DNA of 64,000 nt, taken from positions 73,451 to 137,450 of the forward strand of contig NZ_QKYW01000007.1 in NCBI RefSeq assembly GCF_003253735.1. The letters are read 5' to 3'. The translations under genes were made by a program, and so were the position numbers. The stretch is from Pseudomonas sp. URMO17WK12:I2 (lineage in GTDB: Bacteria; Pseudomonadota; Gammaproteobacteria; Pseudomonadales; Pseudomonadaceae). The notes beneath the pieces were generated by a model. It was given only the letters and a program-made list of their open reading frames with translations, did no database searches and was not told the origin of the DNA. This document shows positions 17,915-26,388 of this stretch, piece after piece (the first letter of the stretch is position 1; each line of letters opens with the position of its first letter).

Positions 17915-18532
17915 TCAGCGCATGGCTCGTTCGGCGGACGACAGGCTCTGGCGAAAACTTTCGCGCGCGAACTGCCGGTCCATGTAATCGAGCAGCGGTT
18001 TGGCCGGCCTTGGCAATTCGATCCCCAGCACCGGCAGGCGCCAGAGGATCGGTAACAGGCAGCAGTCTACCAAGCTCAGCTCGTCGCTGAGAAAAAATGG
18101 TTTTTCAGCAAACAACGGCGAGACGCCGGTAAGGCTCTCGCGCAGCTCCTTGCGCGCCTGCGCGCGGGCCGCCTCCTTGCTGCGCTTATCGAGAATCAGG
18201 TCGACCAGCGAGCACCAGTCGCGCTGGATGCGGTGCATCAGCAGCCGCGTGTTGCCGCGCGCCACCGGGTACACCGGCATCAGCGGAGGATGGGGATAGC
18301 GCTCTTCCAGGTACTCCATGATCACCGTCGGCTCGTACAGCGACAGGTCACGGTCGACCAGGGTCGGCAGGGTCGCGTAGGGGTTGGCTTCCAGTAGTTT
18401 GTTGGGAAAGCGGCCCTGCTCCACGTCGATGATTTCCACAACGACGCTCTTCTCGGCGAGCACGATGCGTACGCGGTGAGAGTAGTGGTCGGCAGCGTCG
18501 GAATAACAGGCCAACCGGTTGGTCGCAGCCAA
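17915..18532 (-). CDS. sspA: Stringent starvation protein A (RNA-polymerase-associated, GST fold)
   Basis: A 205-residue protein with a glutathione-S-transferase fold: N-terminal thioredoxin-like domain (LACYSDAADHYSHRVRIVLAEK, NPYATLPTLVDRDLSLYEP) and C-terminal helical domain. It binds RNA polymerase and modulates stationary-phase and virulence genes. The start codon is TTG at 18532, supported by GGAGG 7 nt upstream and by the exact length of P. aeruginosa SspA (from memory). It lies downstream of petABC but is separated from it by a terminator. Confidence 0.96.
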   Translation of the reverse strand: MAATNRLACYSDAADHYSHRVRIVLAEKSVVVEIIDVEQGRFPNKLLEANPYATLPTLVDRDLSLYEPTVIMEYLEERYPHPPLMPVYPVARGNTRLLMHRIQRDWCSLVDLILDKRSKEAARAQARKELRESLTGVSPLFAEKPFFLSDELSLVDCCLLPILWRLPVLGIELPRPAKPLLDYMDRQFARESFRQSLSSAERAMR

Positions 18533-18630
18533 GGCGATCCTCCAGATTCGTGAAACGTGAACGCGCCGGAAACGCTGTCGCTGACGACGGCTCCCGGCAG
18601 TCCCTGAGATGAATTTTCAGGGCATAAAAA

Positions 18631-18651
18631 AGCCCGCGCAGTGCGCGGGCT
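18631..18651 (-). terminator. Rho-independent terminator between the pet genes and sspA
   Basis: AGCCCGCGCA and TGCGCGGGCT form the stem, followed on the minus strand by TTTTTT. It lies after petC and about 100 nt before sspA, so it ends the pet transcript or limits read-through into sspA. Confidence 0.85.
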
Positions 18652-18669
18652 GAGCATGATACCGGAACC

Positions 18670-18800
18670 GACAGTTTAAAAACGTAGGCGAGGCAGCCAG
18701 CGCGAGGCAAAAACAGGCGAAAAAGCGCAGTGTGCGATTAGTACATGAGCATTTTTGGCCTGGTTTCAACGCTGCGATGGCAACGTCGGTGGTTTTAATG
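18670..18800. mobile_element. MITE-like element downstream of petC (diverged copy)
   Basis: The segment carries the family core in diverged form ('gaggcaaaaacaggcg', 'gattagtacatgagcattttt') and is bounded by a 'tttaaaa'-type end at left and 'ttttaa' at right. The right boundary overlaps the petC stop codon. Ends and limits are approximate; its membership rests on similarity of the core to the 9516, 27573 and 49482 elements. Confidence 0.5.
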
Positions 18801-19577
18801 CACGTCCTTCCAGTATTCGCGCTTGAGCAGGTAGGCAAAGACGAAGAAGAACGCCAGGTAGATCAGCACGTAGGTGCCGATACGCCTCATGTGCAGCTTG
18901 TTGGGGTCCGCCGAGTAGGCCAGGAACGTCACCAGGTTGCGCACCTTGTCATCGAAGGCCTCCGGGCTGAGCTGGCCGCTGTTCGGCTCGAGCAACAGCT
19001 GGTCGCAGGCTTCGTGGGTCAGTGGCGTGCCGGTCAATGGGTCGTACTGTTTCCTGCCATCGTCGACCACCTGCACCTGCTTGCAGCCCATGTACTGGCG
19101 CCCCTGCAGGCGGCCCAGCACGTTGGGCATGCCGACGTTGGGGAACACCAGGTTGTTGGCACCCAGCGGCCGGCCCGGATCGTCGTAGAAGGTGCGCAGG
19201 TAGGTGTACAGCCAGTCGTTGCCGCGTACCCGGGCGACCAGGGTCAGATCCGGTGGCGCGGCGCCGAACCAGCGCTTGGCGTCCTCGGCCTTCATGCCGA
19301 TGGTCATGTGGTCGCCGATCTTGGCGCCGGTGAACACCAGGTTGTCCATCATCTGCTGTTCGGACACGCCGATGTCGGCGGCGACTCGCTCGTAGCGCTG
19401 GAACTTGGCGCTGTGGCAGCCCATGCAGTAGTTGGCGAAGGTGCGCGCGCCATCCTGCAGCGCGGCCTTGTCGGTCAGGTCGATATCGGCCTTGTCCAGG
19501 GCCACGCCGTGGCCGCCGGCGGCCAGGGCGAAAGCCGGCAGTAACGCGACCACACATGCAGCAAATAGCTTTCTCAT
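18795..19577 (-). CDS. petC: Ubiquinol-cytochrome c reductase, cytochrome c1 subunit
   Basis: A 260-residue precursor with a signal peptide (residues 1-about 19) and a single covalent haem site CMGCH near residue 51. The methionine ligand lies in the IGMKAEDAKRWFG to LGRLQGRQYMGCK region, and a C-terminal anchor helix is present (YVLIYLAFFFVFAYLL). It passes electrons from the Rieske centre to soluble cytochrome c on the periplasmic side. The ATG immediately follows the petB stop, and its own stop lies in the repeat element boundary. Confidence 0.97.
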   Translation of the reverse strand: MRKLFAACVVALLPAFALAAGGHGVALDKADIDLTDKAALQDGARTFANYCMGCHSAKFQRYERVAADIGVSEQQMMDNLVFTGAKIGDHMTIGMKAEDAKRWFGAAPPDLTLVARVRGNDWLYTYLRTFYDDPGRPLGANNLVFPNVGMPNVLGRLQGRQYMGCKQVQVVDDGRKQYDPLTGTPLTHEACDQLLLEPNSGQLSPEAFDDKVRNLVTFLAYSADPNKLHMRRIGTYVLIYLAFFFVFAYLLKREYWKDVH

Positions 19578-20803
19578 CAGCCGGTCACCCTTTCAGGAAC
19601 GGGTTTGGTCTTTTCCATCCTGGTGTAGAAGGGCATCAGGATGAAGTACGCGAAATACAGCGCCGTGCACAGTTGCGACAGCAGCGTACGGCCCGGCGTG
19701 GGCGGCAGAACGCCAAGCACGCCGAGGATGACGAAGGACACGCAGAACGCCAGCAGCCACAGCTTGCTCAGCCAGCCCTTGTAACGCATCGAGCGCACCG
19801 GGCTGCGGTCCAGCCAGGGCAGCACGAACAGCGCGGCGATGGCGGCGCCCATGGCGATCACCCCCATCAGCTTGTCGGGGATGGCACGCAAGATTGCGTA
19901 GAACGGCGTGAAGTACCACACCGGGGCGATGTGCTCGGGGGTCTTGAACGGGTTGGCCTGTTCGAAGTTGGGCTTCTCCAGGAAGTAGCCACCCATCTCC
20001 GGGAAGAAGAACACCACGAAGCAGAACACGAACAGGAACACCACCACGCCGACGATATCCTTGACCGTGTAGTACGGGTGGAAGGGAATGCCGTCGAGCG
20101 GGATGCCGTTCTCGTCCTTGTACTTCTTGATGTCGATGCCGTCCGGGTTGTTCGAGCCCACCTCGTGCAATGCCAGGATATGCAGCACCACCAGGCCGAG
20201 GATGACGATCGGCAGGGCCACCACGTGCAGGGCGAAGAAGCGGTTGAGGGTGATGCCGGAGATCAGGTAGTCGCCGCGGATCCACTCGGTCAGCGCATCG
20301 CCGATATAGGGGATGGCGCCGAACAGCGAGATGATCACCTGGGCGCCCCAGTAGGACATCTGCCCCCACGGCAGCAGGTAGCCCATGAAGGCTTCGGCCA
20401 TCAGCATCAGGTAGATCAGCATGCCGAAGATCCACACCAGCTCGCGGGGCTTCTGGTACGAGCCGTAGAGCAGGCCGCGGAACATGTGCAGGTAAACGAC
20501 GATGAAGAACGCCGAAGCGCCGGTCGAGTGCATGTAGCGCAGGATCGCGCCATGGGGCGTGTCGCCGGTACGCACGTCGCGCATCAGCCCTTCGACCGAC
20601 GCGAAAGCGCCCTCGGCAGTCGGGTTGTAGCTCATGGTCAGCCACACGCCGGTCAGCAACTGATTGACCAGCACCAGCAGAGCCAGGGAGCCGAAGAAGT
20701 ACAGGAAGTTGAAGTTCTTCGGCGCGTAGTACTTGGCGAGGTGGTCGTTCCACATCTTGGTGGCGGGGAAGCGTGCATCCACCCACTCCATGAATTTGCT
20801 CAT
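19577..20803 (-). CDS. petB: Ubiquinol-cytochrome c reductase, cytochrome b subunit
   Basis: A 408-residue membrane protein with paired haem-b histidines in helices B and D (STGASAFFIVVYLHMFRG and NRFFALHVVALPIVILGLVVLHI). The Qo-site sequence is PFHPYYTVKDI; PEHIAPVWYFTPFYAILRA follows. I start it at 20803 (MSKFMEW), overlapping the petA stop as ATGA, because the known homologues begin M-x-KFMEW; an ATG one codon upstream is equally readable. It is the quinol-oxidising core of complex III, between petA and petC in one operon. Confidence 0.97.
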   Translation of the reverse strand: MSKFMEWVDARFPATKMWNDHLAKYYAPKNFNFLYFFGSLALLVLVNQLLTGVWLTMSYNPTAEGAFASVEGLMRDVRTGDTPHGAILRYMHSTGASAFFIVVYLHMFRGLLYGSYQKPRELVWIFGMLIYLMLMAEAFMGYLLPWGQMSYWGAQVIISLFGAIPYIGDALTEWIRGDYLISGITLNRFFALHVVALPIVILGLVVLHILALHEVGSNNPDGIDIKKYKDENGIPLDGIPFHPYYTVKDIVGVVVFLFVFCFVVFFFPEMGGYFLEKPNFEQANPFKTPEHIAPVWYFTPFYAILRAIPDKLMGVIAMGAAIAALFVLPWLDRSPVRSMRYKGWLSKLWLLAFCVSFVILGVLGVLPPTPGRTLLSQLCTALYFAYFILMPFYTRMEKTKPVPERVTG

Positions 20804-21396
20804 CATGCTTGCTCCTGATCCACGCCGATGATGATCACGTCAGCCGACTCGTAGGTGTGCGCCGGCACCGGCAGGTTCAGCGGCGCCGGTTGCGACTTGT
20901 ACACCCGCCCGGCGAGGTCGTAACGCGAGCCGTGGCACGGGCAGAAGTAGCCGCCGACCCAGTTCTCGCCGAGATCTGCCGGTGCCACTTCGGGACGAAA
21001 CGACGGCGAGCAGCCCAGGTGTGTGCACAGCCCGACCAGGAGGAGGATTTCCGGCTTGATCGAGCGGGTTTTCGGGTCGACGTAGCGCGGCTGTACCGAG
21101 TGCTGGGAGTCGGCGTCGGCCAGCTGCCCTTCGATCTTGGTGAGGTTTGCCAGGATCGCCTCGGTGCGCCGCATGATGAACACCGGCTGCCCCCGCCACT
21201 CGGCCACCATCTGCTGGCCCGGCTCGATCTTGGCGACGTTCACCTTGACCGGCGCGCCGGCGGCCTTGGCCTTGGCACTCGGGTACCACGACCCCACAAA
21301 CGGAACTGCAGCCCCCACCGCCCCGGCGGCCCCAACCACCGAAGTGGCTGCCACCAGAAAGCGACGCCGGCCGGCATTCACGCCGTCATTGCTCAT
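20803..21396 (-). CDS. petA: Ubiquinol-cytochrome c reductase, Rieske iron-sulfur subunit
   Basis: A 197-residue protein with a twin-arginine-type N-terminus (GRRRFLVAATSVVGAAGAVG) that remains as the membrane anchor. The [2Fe-2S] ligands lie in CTHLGC and CPCHGS. It accepts electrons from quinol at the Qo site and hands them to cytochrome c1. It is the first gene of petABC, with GGAG 8 nt upstream of the ATG. The hinge and cluster motifs are intact. Confidence 0.97.
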   Translation of the reverse strand: MSNDGVNAGRRRFLVAATSVVGAAGAVGAAVPFVGSWYPSAKAKAAGAPVKVNVAKIEPGQQMVAEWRGQPVFIMRRTEAILANLTKIEGQLADADSQHSVQPRYVDPKTRSIKPEILLLVGLCTHLGCSPSFRPEVAPADLGENWVGGYFCPCHGSRYDLAGRVYKSQPAPLNLPVPAHTYESADVIIIGVDQEQA

Positions 21397-21863
21397 TCAG
21401 TCGTCTCCCATCGGCTTTCCGGCCTGTTATGCAGGCCTCTAATAAGTAAGTGTTGGTTGCGTGCAGCAGCGGCCGGAGGGTCATCGACGCGTCGCGCATA
21501 CGGCGTTCGACCACCCTTGCAGAACACGGCCCGAGGCGCACCCATTCGACGCTCATCGAGCACTTTAATCCACGACCTCAGCCGGACGGCCCGTACCGGC
21601 CAGCCTACGGCCACGAGCATGAAGACGCTGAAAAGTCGTGATGGTCGGGCGCTACTGCAATCCGGCGCGAGATTCGCACAGGCCCATGGGGCGACTCATG
21701 ACGCGCATCAACGAAGCGGTGAGTAGGCCGAAAACGCCAAGGCTCAAGCAGAGCCGACGGAGATGGACAGGGCCTGGCGGAGAACTGAAAAAATGCCCGA
21801 GGGCCCTTTTCAAGGTCGCTTGCGACGCCCCGCAGGGTGGCCTCCAGAAATGCAGACCATAAA
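21397..21863. other. 467-nt intergenic region between petA and the rpsI terminator
   Basis: This must contain the petABC promoter on the minus strand. A short hairpin (ggcctg-ttatg-caggcc, 21421-21437) lies in the probable leader about 25 nt before petA. I found no convincing -10/-35 pair, no ORF with a ribosome-binding site and no repeat-family match in the remainder. Confidence 0.5.
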
Positions 21864-21898
21864 AAAACGCCCAGCTCCGTGAGGAAACTGGGCGTTTT
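21864..21898 (-). terminator. Rho-independent terminator of rplM-rpsI
   Basis: AAAACGCCCAG and CTGGGCGTTTT form an 11-bp stem with a CTCCGTGAGGAAA loop. A run of seven A on the plus strand gives a T tract in the minus direction, just after the rpsI stop. Confidence 0.9.
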
Positions 21899-21914
21899 CG
21901 AGTACCGAAGCGAA

Positions 21915-22307
21915 TTAACGCTTGGAGTACTGAGGACGCTTACGCGCTTTACGCAGACCAACTTTCTTACGCTCGACTTCACGAGCATCGCGGGTCACGT
22001 AGCCTGCTTTACGCAGAGCAGGACGCAGAGTCTCGTCGTAATCCATCAGAGCGCGGGTGATACCGTGACGGATCGCACCAGCCTGACCGCTCACACCGCC
22101 ACCGATAACGGTAACGTAGATGTCGAATTTCTCGACCATCTCGGTCAGCTCCAGCGGCTGGCGAACTACCATGCGGGCAGTTTCACGACCGAAGAAGGTG
22201 TCCAGGGTGCGGTTGTTGATGGAGATCTTGCCAGTGCCCGGACGCAGGAAAACGCGTGCGGTTGCAGTCTTGCGACGGCCAGTGCCGTAATTTTGAGTCG
22301 CCGACAT
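21915..22307 (-). CDS. rpsI: 30S ribosomal protein S9
   Basis: A 130-residue protein with the family signatures YGTGRRKTATARVFLRPG, GGGVSGQAGAIRHGITRAL and the C-terminal GLRKARKRPQYSKR. The basic tail ending in SKR reaches the ribosomal P site and contacts tRNA. Cotranscribed after rplM with a 14-nt gap, as in most bacteria. Confidence 0.99.
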   Translation of the reverse strand: MSATQNYGTGRRKTATARVFLRPGTGKISINNRTLDTFFGRETARMVVRQPLELTEMVEKFDIYVTVIGGGVSGQAGAIRHGITRALMDYDETLRPALRKAGYVTRDAREVERKKVGLRKARKRPQYSKR

Positions 22308-22321
22308 AATGAACTATTCCG

Positions 22322-22750
22322 TTAAATCTTCAGTTCTTGAGGCTGCTGAGCAGTATGAGGGTGAGCAGCGCCCGCATAGACTTTCAGCTTACGGTACATG
22401 TCGCGGCCCAGCGGGTTTTTCGGCAGCATGCCTTTAACCGCGGTCTCGATCACGCGCTCAGGGGCTTTAGCGATCAACTTCTCGAAGCTGATCGACTTGA
22501 TGCCGCCCGGGAAACCGGAGTGGGAGTAGTACATTTTGTCGCTGGTTTTAGCGCCAGTCACACGTACCTGCTCGGCATTGATGACGACGATGTAGTCGCC
22601 GGTATCAACGTGAGGGGTGTACTCAGGCTTGTGCTTGCCACGCAGACGGCTCGCGATTTCTGTAGCCAGACGACCCAGGGTCTGACCAGCAGCGTCAACG
22701 ACGAACCAGTCGCGTTTTACTGTTTCCGGTTTAGCGGTAAAAGTTTTCAT
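22322..22750 (-). CDS. rplM: 50S ribosomal protein L13
   Basis: A 142-residue protein with the usual N-terminus MKTFTAKPETVKRDWFVVDA and the motifs GRLATEIASRLRGKHKP, GDYIVVINAEQV and KMYYSHSGFPGG. It is an early-assembling large-subunit protein. It is the first gene of the rplM-rpsI operon and has a good promoter about 45 nt upstream. Confidence 0.99.
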   Translation of the reverse strand: MKTFTAKPETVKRDWFVVDAAGQTLGRLATEIASRLRGKHKPEYTPHVDTGDYIVVINAEQVRVTGAKTSDKMYYSHSGFPGGIKSISFEKLIAKAPERVIETAVKGMLPKNPLGRDMYRKLKVYAGAAHPHTAQQPQELKI

Positions 22751-22792
22751 TCTTTATAGCCTCAGGGGCCGCCCAGCAAAAATAGACGGCGG

Positions 22793-22821
22793 ATCTTACT
22801 GAATAGTGCGTACTTTGACAA
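22793..22821 (-). promoter_or_regulatory. Predicted sigma-70 promoter of rplM-rpsI
   Basis: On the minus strand, TTGTCA (22821-22816) and TAAGAT (22798-22793) are separated by exactly 17 nt. The position, 43 nt before the rplM start codon, suits a short leader. Confidence 0.7.
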
Positions 22822-22997
22822 GTCAAAGGCAGCCGGATACGGGCGCTATTCGGGGGCTCGGGTCAGCGCGTCCGTGTACGGCAAGATTCTTCGGCAGGCG
22901 GCGCATCACTTCCACCGCAGAAAGAGGAGGCGGATTATCCTGATTGCGAAAAAAATTTCAACCTGCTTGTATGCCCCTTTTGTCAGAGGACGCTCCA

Positions 22998-24035
22998 ATG
23001 GAATACCGCAAGCTCGGCCGAACCGATCTCAATGTCAGCGCCCTGTGCCTGGGCACCATGACCTGGGGCGAGCAAAACGACGCTGGCGAAGCGTTCGCAC
23101 AGATCGAGCGCGCCAAGGCCCACGGCATCAATTTCATCGATACCGCCGAGATGTACCCGGTGCCGCCGCGCGCCGAGACCTACAGCAAGACCGAACAGAT
23201 CATCGGTGAGTACTTCAAGCAGCGCGGTGACCGCGCCGACTGGATTCTGGCCAGCAAGGTCGCCGGCCCCGGCAATGGCATCACCCATATCCGCGACGGC
23301 CAGCTCAAGCACAACCGCCAGCACATCGTCGCCGCCCTGGACGCCAGCCTCAAGCGCCTGCAGACCGACTGGATCGACCTCTACCAATTGCACTGGCCGG
23401 AACGCCCGACTAATTTCTTCGGCCAACTCGGCTACCAGCACCAGGACAGCGACTCCACCCCGATCGAGGAAATCCTCGAAGCGCTGCAAGAGCAGGTCAA
23501 GGCCGGCAAGATCCGCCACATCGGCCTGTCCAACGAAACACCGTGGGGCACCATGAAATTCCTGCAGCTGGCCGAGGCCCGCGGCATGTCCCGCGTGGTA
23601 TCGGTGCAGAACCCCTACAACCTGCTCAACCGCAGCTACGAAGTGGGCATGGCCGAAGTCTCGATCCGTGAACAGTGCGGCTTGCTGGCCTACTCGCCCC
23701 TGGCCTTCGGCATGCTCTCGGGCAAATACGAGAACGGCGCCCGTCCGGCGAACGCCCGCCTGAGCCTGTTCGAGCGTTTCCAGCGCTACAACGCGCCGGA
23801 AACCGTGGCCGCCTGCTCGCGCTACGTGGCCCTGGCCCGCGAGCATGGCCTGGATCCAGCGCAGATGGCCCTGGCGTTCGTGACCGGCCGCCCGTTCGTG
23901 ACCAGCAACATCATCGGCGCCACCTCGCTGGAGCAGCTGGACGCCAACCTGGCGAGCAGCGAGCTGACCCTCAGCGATGAGGTGCTGAAAGGCATCGAAG
24001 CGATCCACAAGTCGCAGCCCAACCCGGCGCCGTGA
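22998..24035 (+). CDS. Aldo/keto reductase, Tas-like
   Basis: A 345-residue NADPH-dependent aldo/keto reductase. The start at 22998 (MEYRKLGRTDLNVSALCLG) has AGAGGA upstream and gives the usual length of E. coli Tas. The catalytic tetrad can be followed: Asp in FIDTAEMYP, Tyr of that loop, Lys in LASKVAG, and His in YQLHWPER. The cofactor-binding end is NIIGATSLEQLDANL. The physiological substrate of Tas-type proteins is poorly defined. It stands next to rplM as in P. aeruginosa (from memory). Confidence 0.93.
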   Translation: MEYRKLGRTDLNVSALCLGTMTWGEQNDAGEAFAQIERAKAHGINFIDTAEMYPVPPRAETYSKTEQIIGEYFKQRGDRADWILASKVAGPGNGITHIRDGQLKHNRQHIVAALDASLKRLQTDWIDLYQLHWPERPTNFFGQLGYQHQDSDSTPIEEILEALQEQVKAGKIRHIGLSNETPWGTMKFLQLAEARGMSRVVSVQNPYNLLNRSYEVGMAEVSIREQCGLLAYSPLAFGMLSGKYENGARPANARLSLFERFQRYNAPETVAACSRYVALAREHGLDPAQMALAFVTGRPFVTSNIIGATSLEQLDANLASSELTLSDEVLKGIEAIHKSQPNPAP

Positions 24036-24093
24036 TTTTTCGGGGTTAGGGATGGTGGTGGGTTAGCACCTACGCGGCCCACCCGGATCATCT

Positions 24094-24140
24094 GTGGGAG
24101 CGCGCCATGCGCGCGAATCGCGGGCATGGCCCGCTCCCAC
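24094..24140. repeat. REP palindrome between two convergent genes
   Basis: An arm gtgggagcgcgccatgcgcgc faces the standard cgcgggcatggcccgctcccac arm. The left arm has the gcgcgccatgcgcgcg variant, also present at 44237. It lies between the Tas-like gene and nfi, which point towards each other. Confidence 0.85.
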
Positions 24141-24203
24141 AAGAGCAGGCCGTAGATACAAGGATGAGTGAGAACCCATCACATCTCCCATCCGCCCTCC
24201 TGC

Positions 24204-24911
24204 CTACAACAGCTTCGGCCCCTTGATATCGCGCCGCGAGGCCAGCCGATCCGCCAGCCGCGTCGGCTCTGGCAGCCGATAGCCGCGATCCCAGCTCAAC
24301 ACCAATTCTGCAGCCTTGTGCATGCTCACCCGGTTGCCTGGCGAGACGATCAGCGGCCGTACCTTGCGCTTGCTGCGCAGCACCCAGCCGATCTGCCGGT
24401 TCTGGCGGTCGAGCAACTCGACCTTGTCGCCGCGTTCGTCGCCCAGTTCGCAGTGATGCCCGGTGAGGATCTTCTTCGCCACGCCGATGGTCGGGCGACC
24501 GGTGACCACGCCCAGGTGCGCGGCAATGCCGAGGCCGCGCGGATGGGCGATGCCGTGGCCGTCGACGACGATCAGATCCGGCTCCTGGGGCAGCCCCGCC
24601 AGGGCCGACAGCAGGGCCGGCAACTCGCGAAACGACAGCAGCCCCGGCACATAGGGCATGCTGGTAGGAATGCGCGCCACGCATTCGGCGACTGGCTGCA
24701 GGGTCTCGGCATCCAGCAGGATGGCCGCGGCGCGGGTGATCTCGCCGCCCTCCTCGAAGCCGACATCCACCCCAGCCAGCAGGCGCAGCGGCGGGAAGTC
24801 ATCCTCCAGGCGTACCTGCTCGGCCAATTCTTTCTGCAGCATTCTCGCGGCGGCGGGCGTGCCGTCCCACTCGGCGAACGGCGATGCGGCCAACTCGGCA
24901 AAACTCAGCAT
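24204..24911 (-). CDS. nfi: Endonuclease V (deoxyinosine 3'-endonuclease)
   Basis: A 235-residue repair nuclease that cuts the second phosphodiester bond 3' to deoxyinosine. Start at 24911 has AGGT at good spacing; the longer frame to 24941 adds a non-conserved extension. Motifs seen: LLAGVDVGFEEGG with the metal-binding Asp, the PYVPGLLSFRELPAL wedge, DLIVVDGHGIAHPRGLGIAAHLGV, and PTIGVAKKILTG. Length and catalytic residues match Nfi. Confidence 0.95.
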   Translation of the reverse strand: MLSFAELAASPFAEWDGTPAAARMLQKELAEQVRLEDDFPPLRLLAGVDVGFEEGGEITRAAAILLDAETLQPVAECVARIPTSMPYVPGLLSFRELPALLSALAGLPQEPDLIVVDGHGIAHPRGLGIAAHLGVVTGRPTIGVAKKILTGHHCELGDERGDKVELLDRQNRQIGWVLRSKRKVRPLIVSPGNRVSMHKAAELVLSWDRGYRLPEPTRLADRLASRRDIKGPKLL

Positions 24912-25004
24912 GACAACCTCTCTCCCAGCACAGCGTTGCAAGACCGGGCTGGACTCAGCCCGGATAAAAGAAGACGATTCAGCCGGAACCTGACGGCTTT
25001 ACCG

Positions 25005-25275
25005 CTAGGGTCTGTTCCCGTTTCACGCACGGCCGCGCCGGAGCCAGTTTTTGCGCGAGGCAAGGCACGAGATGCGAAGTTTGGCAGGCCAAATGAGCCA
25101 TCGAGTAACGCCGCATCGCACAAAAACTGGCCCGGCCCTCCGGGTTGCGTGGGAAATGACCTCCGCTGTCGTTGCAGGACTTGGCAAGGGAGCGACCATT
25201 CCCTGCGTCCTGCGCCTAACCGGAGGCCATTTCTCGCTGCAACGCGGCTCGCGCTGAAACGGGAACAGACCCTAG
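25005..25275. mobile_element. MITE-like element, 271 bp, with perfect 21-bp terminal inverted repeats
   Basis: The left 21 nt (25005-25025, starting ctagggtctgttcccg) and the right 21 nt (25255-25275) are exact reverse complements. A nested inverted pair, ccagtttttg near 25040 and caaaaactgg near 25124, flanks a core (gaggcaaggcacgag, gaagtttggcaggccaaatgagcc) resembling the core of the other elements. There is no ORF of transposase size. It sits between nfi and the GlxA-type gene, which are divergent, so it occupies both promoter regions. Confidence 0.8.
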
Positions 25276-25308
25276 GCCGATCCAATCACTCGAACAAGAA
25301 CAACAGCC

Positions 25309-26316
25309 ATGTCCAGCCCGTCCCCGCTCACCCGCGTGAGCATCCTTGCCACGCCCGGCGTATTCGCTTCGACCCTCATGCAGGCCAGAGATTTCTTTCA
25401 TATGGCCGGCTTGCGCCACGGCAAGCAGCAAGGCCTTGGCCTGGTGCCGACCTTCGAGGTGCGCCTGGTCAGCCCGGACGGCCTGCCGGTCACCAGTTTC
25501 AGCGGCGTGCAGCTGCCGGTCGACGGCCCGCTCGACAGCGAAGCCCAGCTGATCATCCTGCCGGCCTTCTGGGACGACTACGACGCCCTGAGCAGCCGCT
25601 ACCCGCAGGTGTTCGACTGGTTGCGGGCACGGCACGCCGCCGGCGCCAGCCTGTGCGGGGAAGCCAACGGGGTGTTCTGGATGGCGGCCGGCGGCCTGCT
25701 CGACGGCAAGGAAGCGACCACCTGCTGGCGCTTTTTCAGCGAATTCGCCACGCGCTTTCCGGCAGTGGCGCTGAACCAGGACAAGCACCTGACCGACGCC
25801 GACAACCTCTACTGCGTGGCCGGCCCGACCTCGGCCTGTGACCTGTACATCTACCTGATCGAGCGCTTTTGCGGCACCAGCGTGGCGCAGAGCGTGGCCC
25901 GCGACATCCTCTACGAAGTGCGCCGCAGCTACACGCCGGGGCGTATCGGCTTCGGCGGCCAGAAGCAGCACCAGGACACCAAGATCCTGCAGATCCAGCA
26001 GTGGCTCGAGGAGCATTTCGCCGAGCGTTTCCGCTTCGAGGACGTGGCCCGCGACCACGGCATGAGCATCCGCAACTTCATGCGCCGCTTCCACGCCGCC
26101 ACCGGCGACAAGCCGCTGTACTACCTGCAGCGCCTGCGTATCGAAACCGCCAAGGGGCTGCTGTCGTCATCGCCGAAAAGCATCAAGGCGGTCAGCTACG
26201 AGATCGGCTACGACGACGCCAGCTTCTTCGCCCGCCTGTTTCGCCAGCACACCGGGCTGTCGCCCAACCACTACCGCCAGCAGTTCCAGCAACAGGCGCA
26301 GCCAGCAGGTAACTGA
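25309..26316 (+). CDS. GlxA family regulator (DJ-1/PfpI domain + AraC helix-turn-helix)
   Basis: A 335-residue protein. Residues about 8-190 form a DJ-1/PfpI-like domain (ILATPGVFASTLMQARDFF, LIILPAFWDDYDAL) with a cysteine in GASLCGEANGVFW at the nucleophile-elbow position. Residues about 225-325 carry two AraC helix-turn-helix motifs (RFEDVARDHGMSIRNFMRRF and IKAVSYEIGYDDASFFARLF). The family includes ArgR, GbdR and other amino-acid or quaternary-amine regulators. The effector and targets are not identifiable here. Its start is 33 nt from the right end of a MITE-like element. Confidence 0.9.
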   Translation: MSSPSPLTRVSILATPGVFASTLMQARDFFHMAGLRHGKQQGLGLVPTFEVRLVSPDGLPVTSFSGVQLPVDGPLDSEAQLIILPAFWDDYDALSSRYPQVFDWLRARHAAGASLCGEANGVFWMAAGGLLDGKEATTCWRFFSEFATRFPAVALNQDKHLTDADNLYCVAGPTSACDLYIYLIERFCGTSVAQSVARDILYEVRRSYTPGRIGFGGQKQHQDTKILQIQQWLEEHFAERFRFEDVARDHGMSIRNFMRRFHAATGDKPLYYLQRLRIETAKGLLSSSPKSIKAVSYEIGYDDASFFARLFRQHTGLSPNHYRQQFQQQAQPAGN

Positions 26317-26323
26317 AATGAAA

Positions 26324-26369
26324 AAGGCCGCACGCCCTGCTTCCGGTCAGGAAGCGAGCGTGCGGCCTT
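26324..26369. terminator. Terminator between the convergent GlxA-type gene and zapE
   Basis: AAGGCCGCACGC and GCGTGCGGCCTT form a 12-bp stem with a 22-nt loop that holds a second small hairpin (cttccggtcaggaag). On the minus strand a T tract follows, so it serves zapE best; on the plus strand there is none. Confidence 0.75.
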
Positions 26370-26388
26370 GGCCACTGCAATCAGCCGG

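Noticed and set aside
25005..25275. Complete insertion sequence
   Set aside because: Only 271 bp with no transposase frame; treated as a non-autonomous element.
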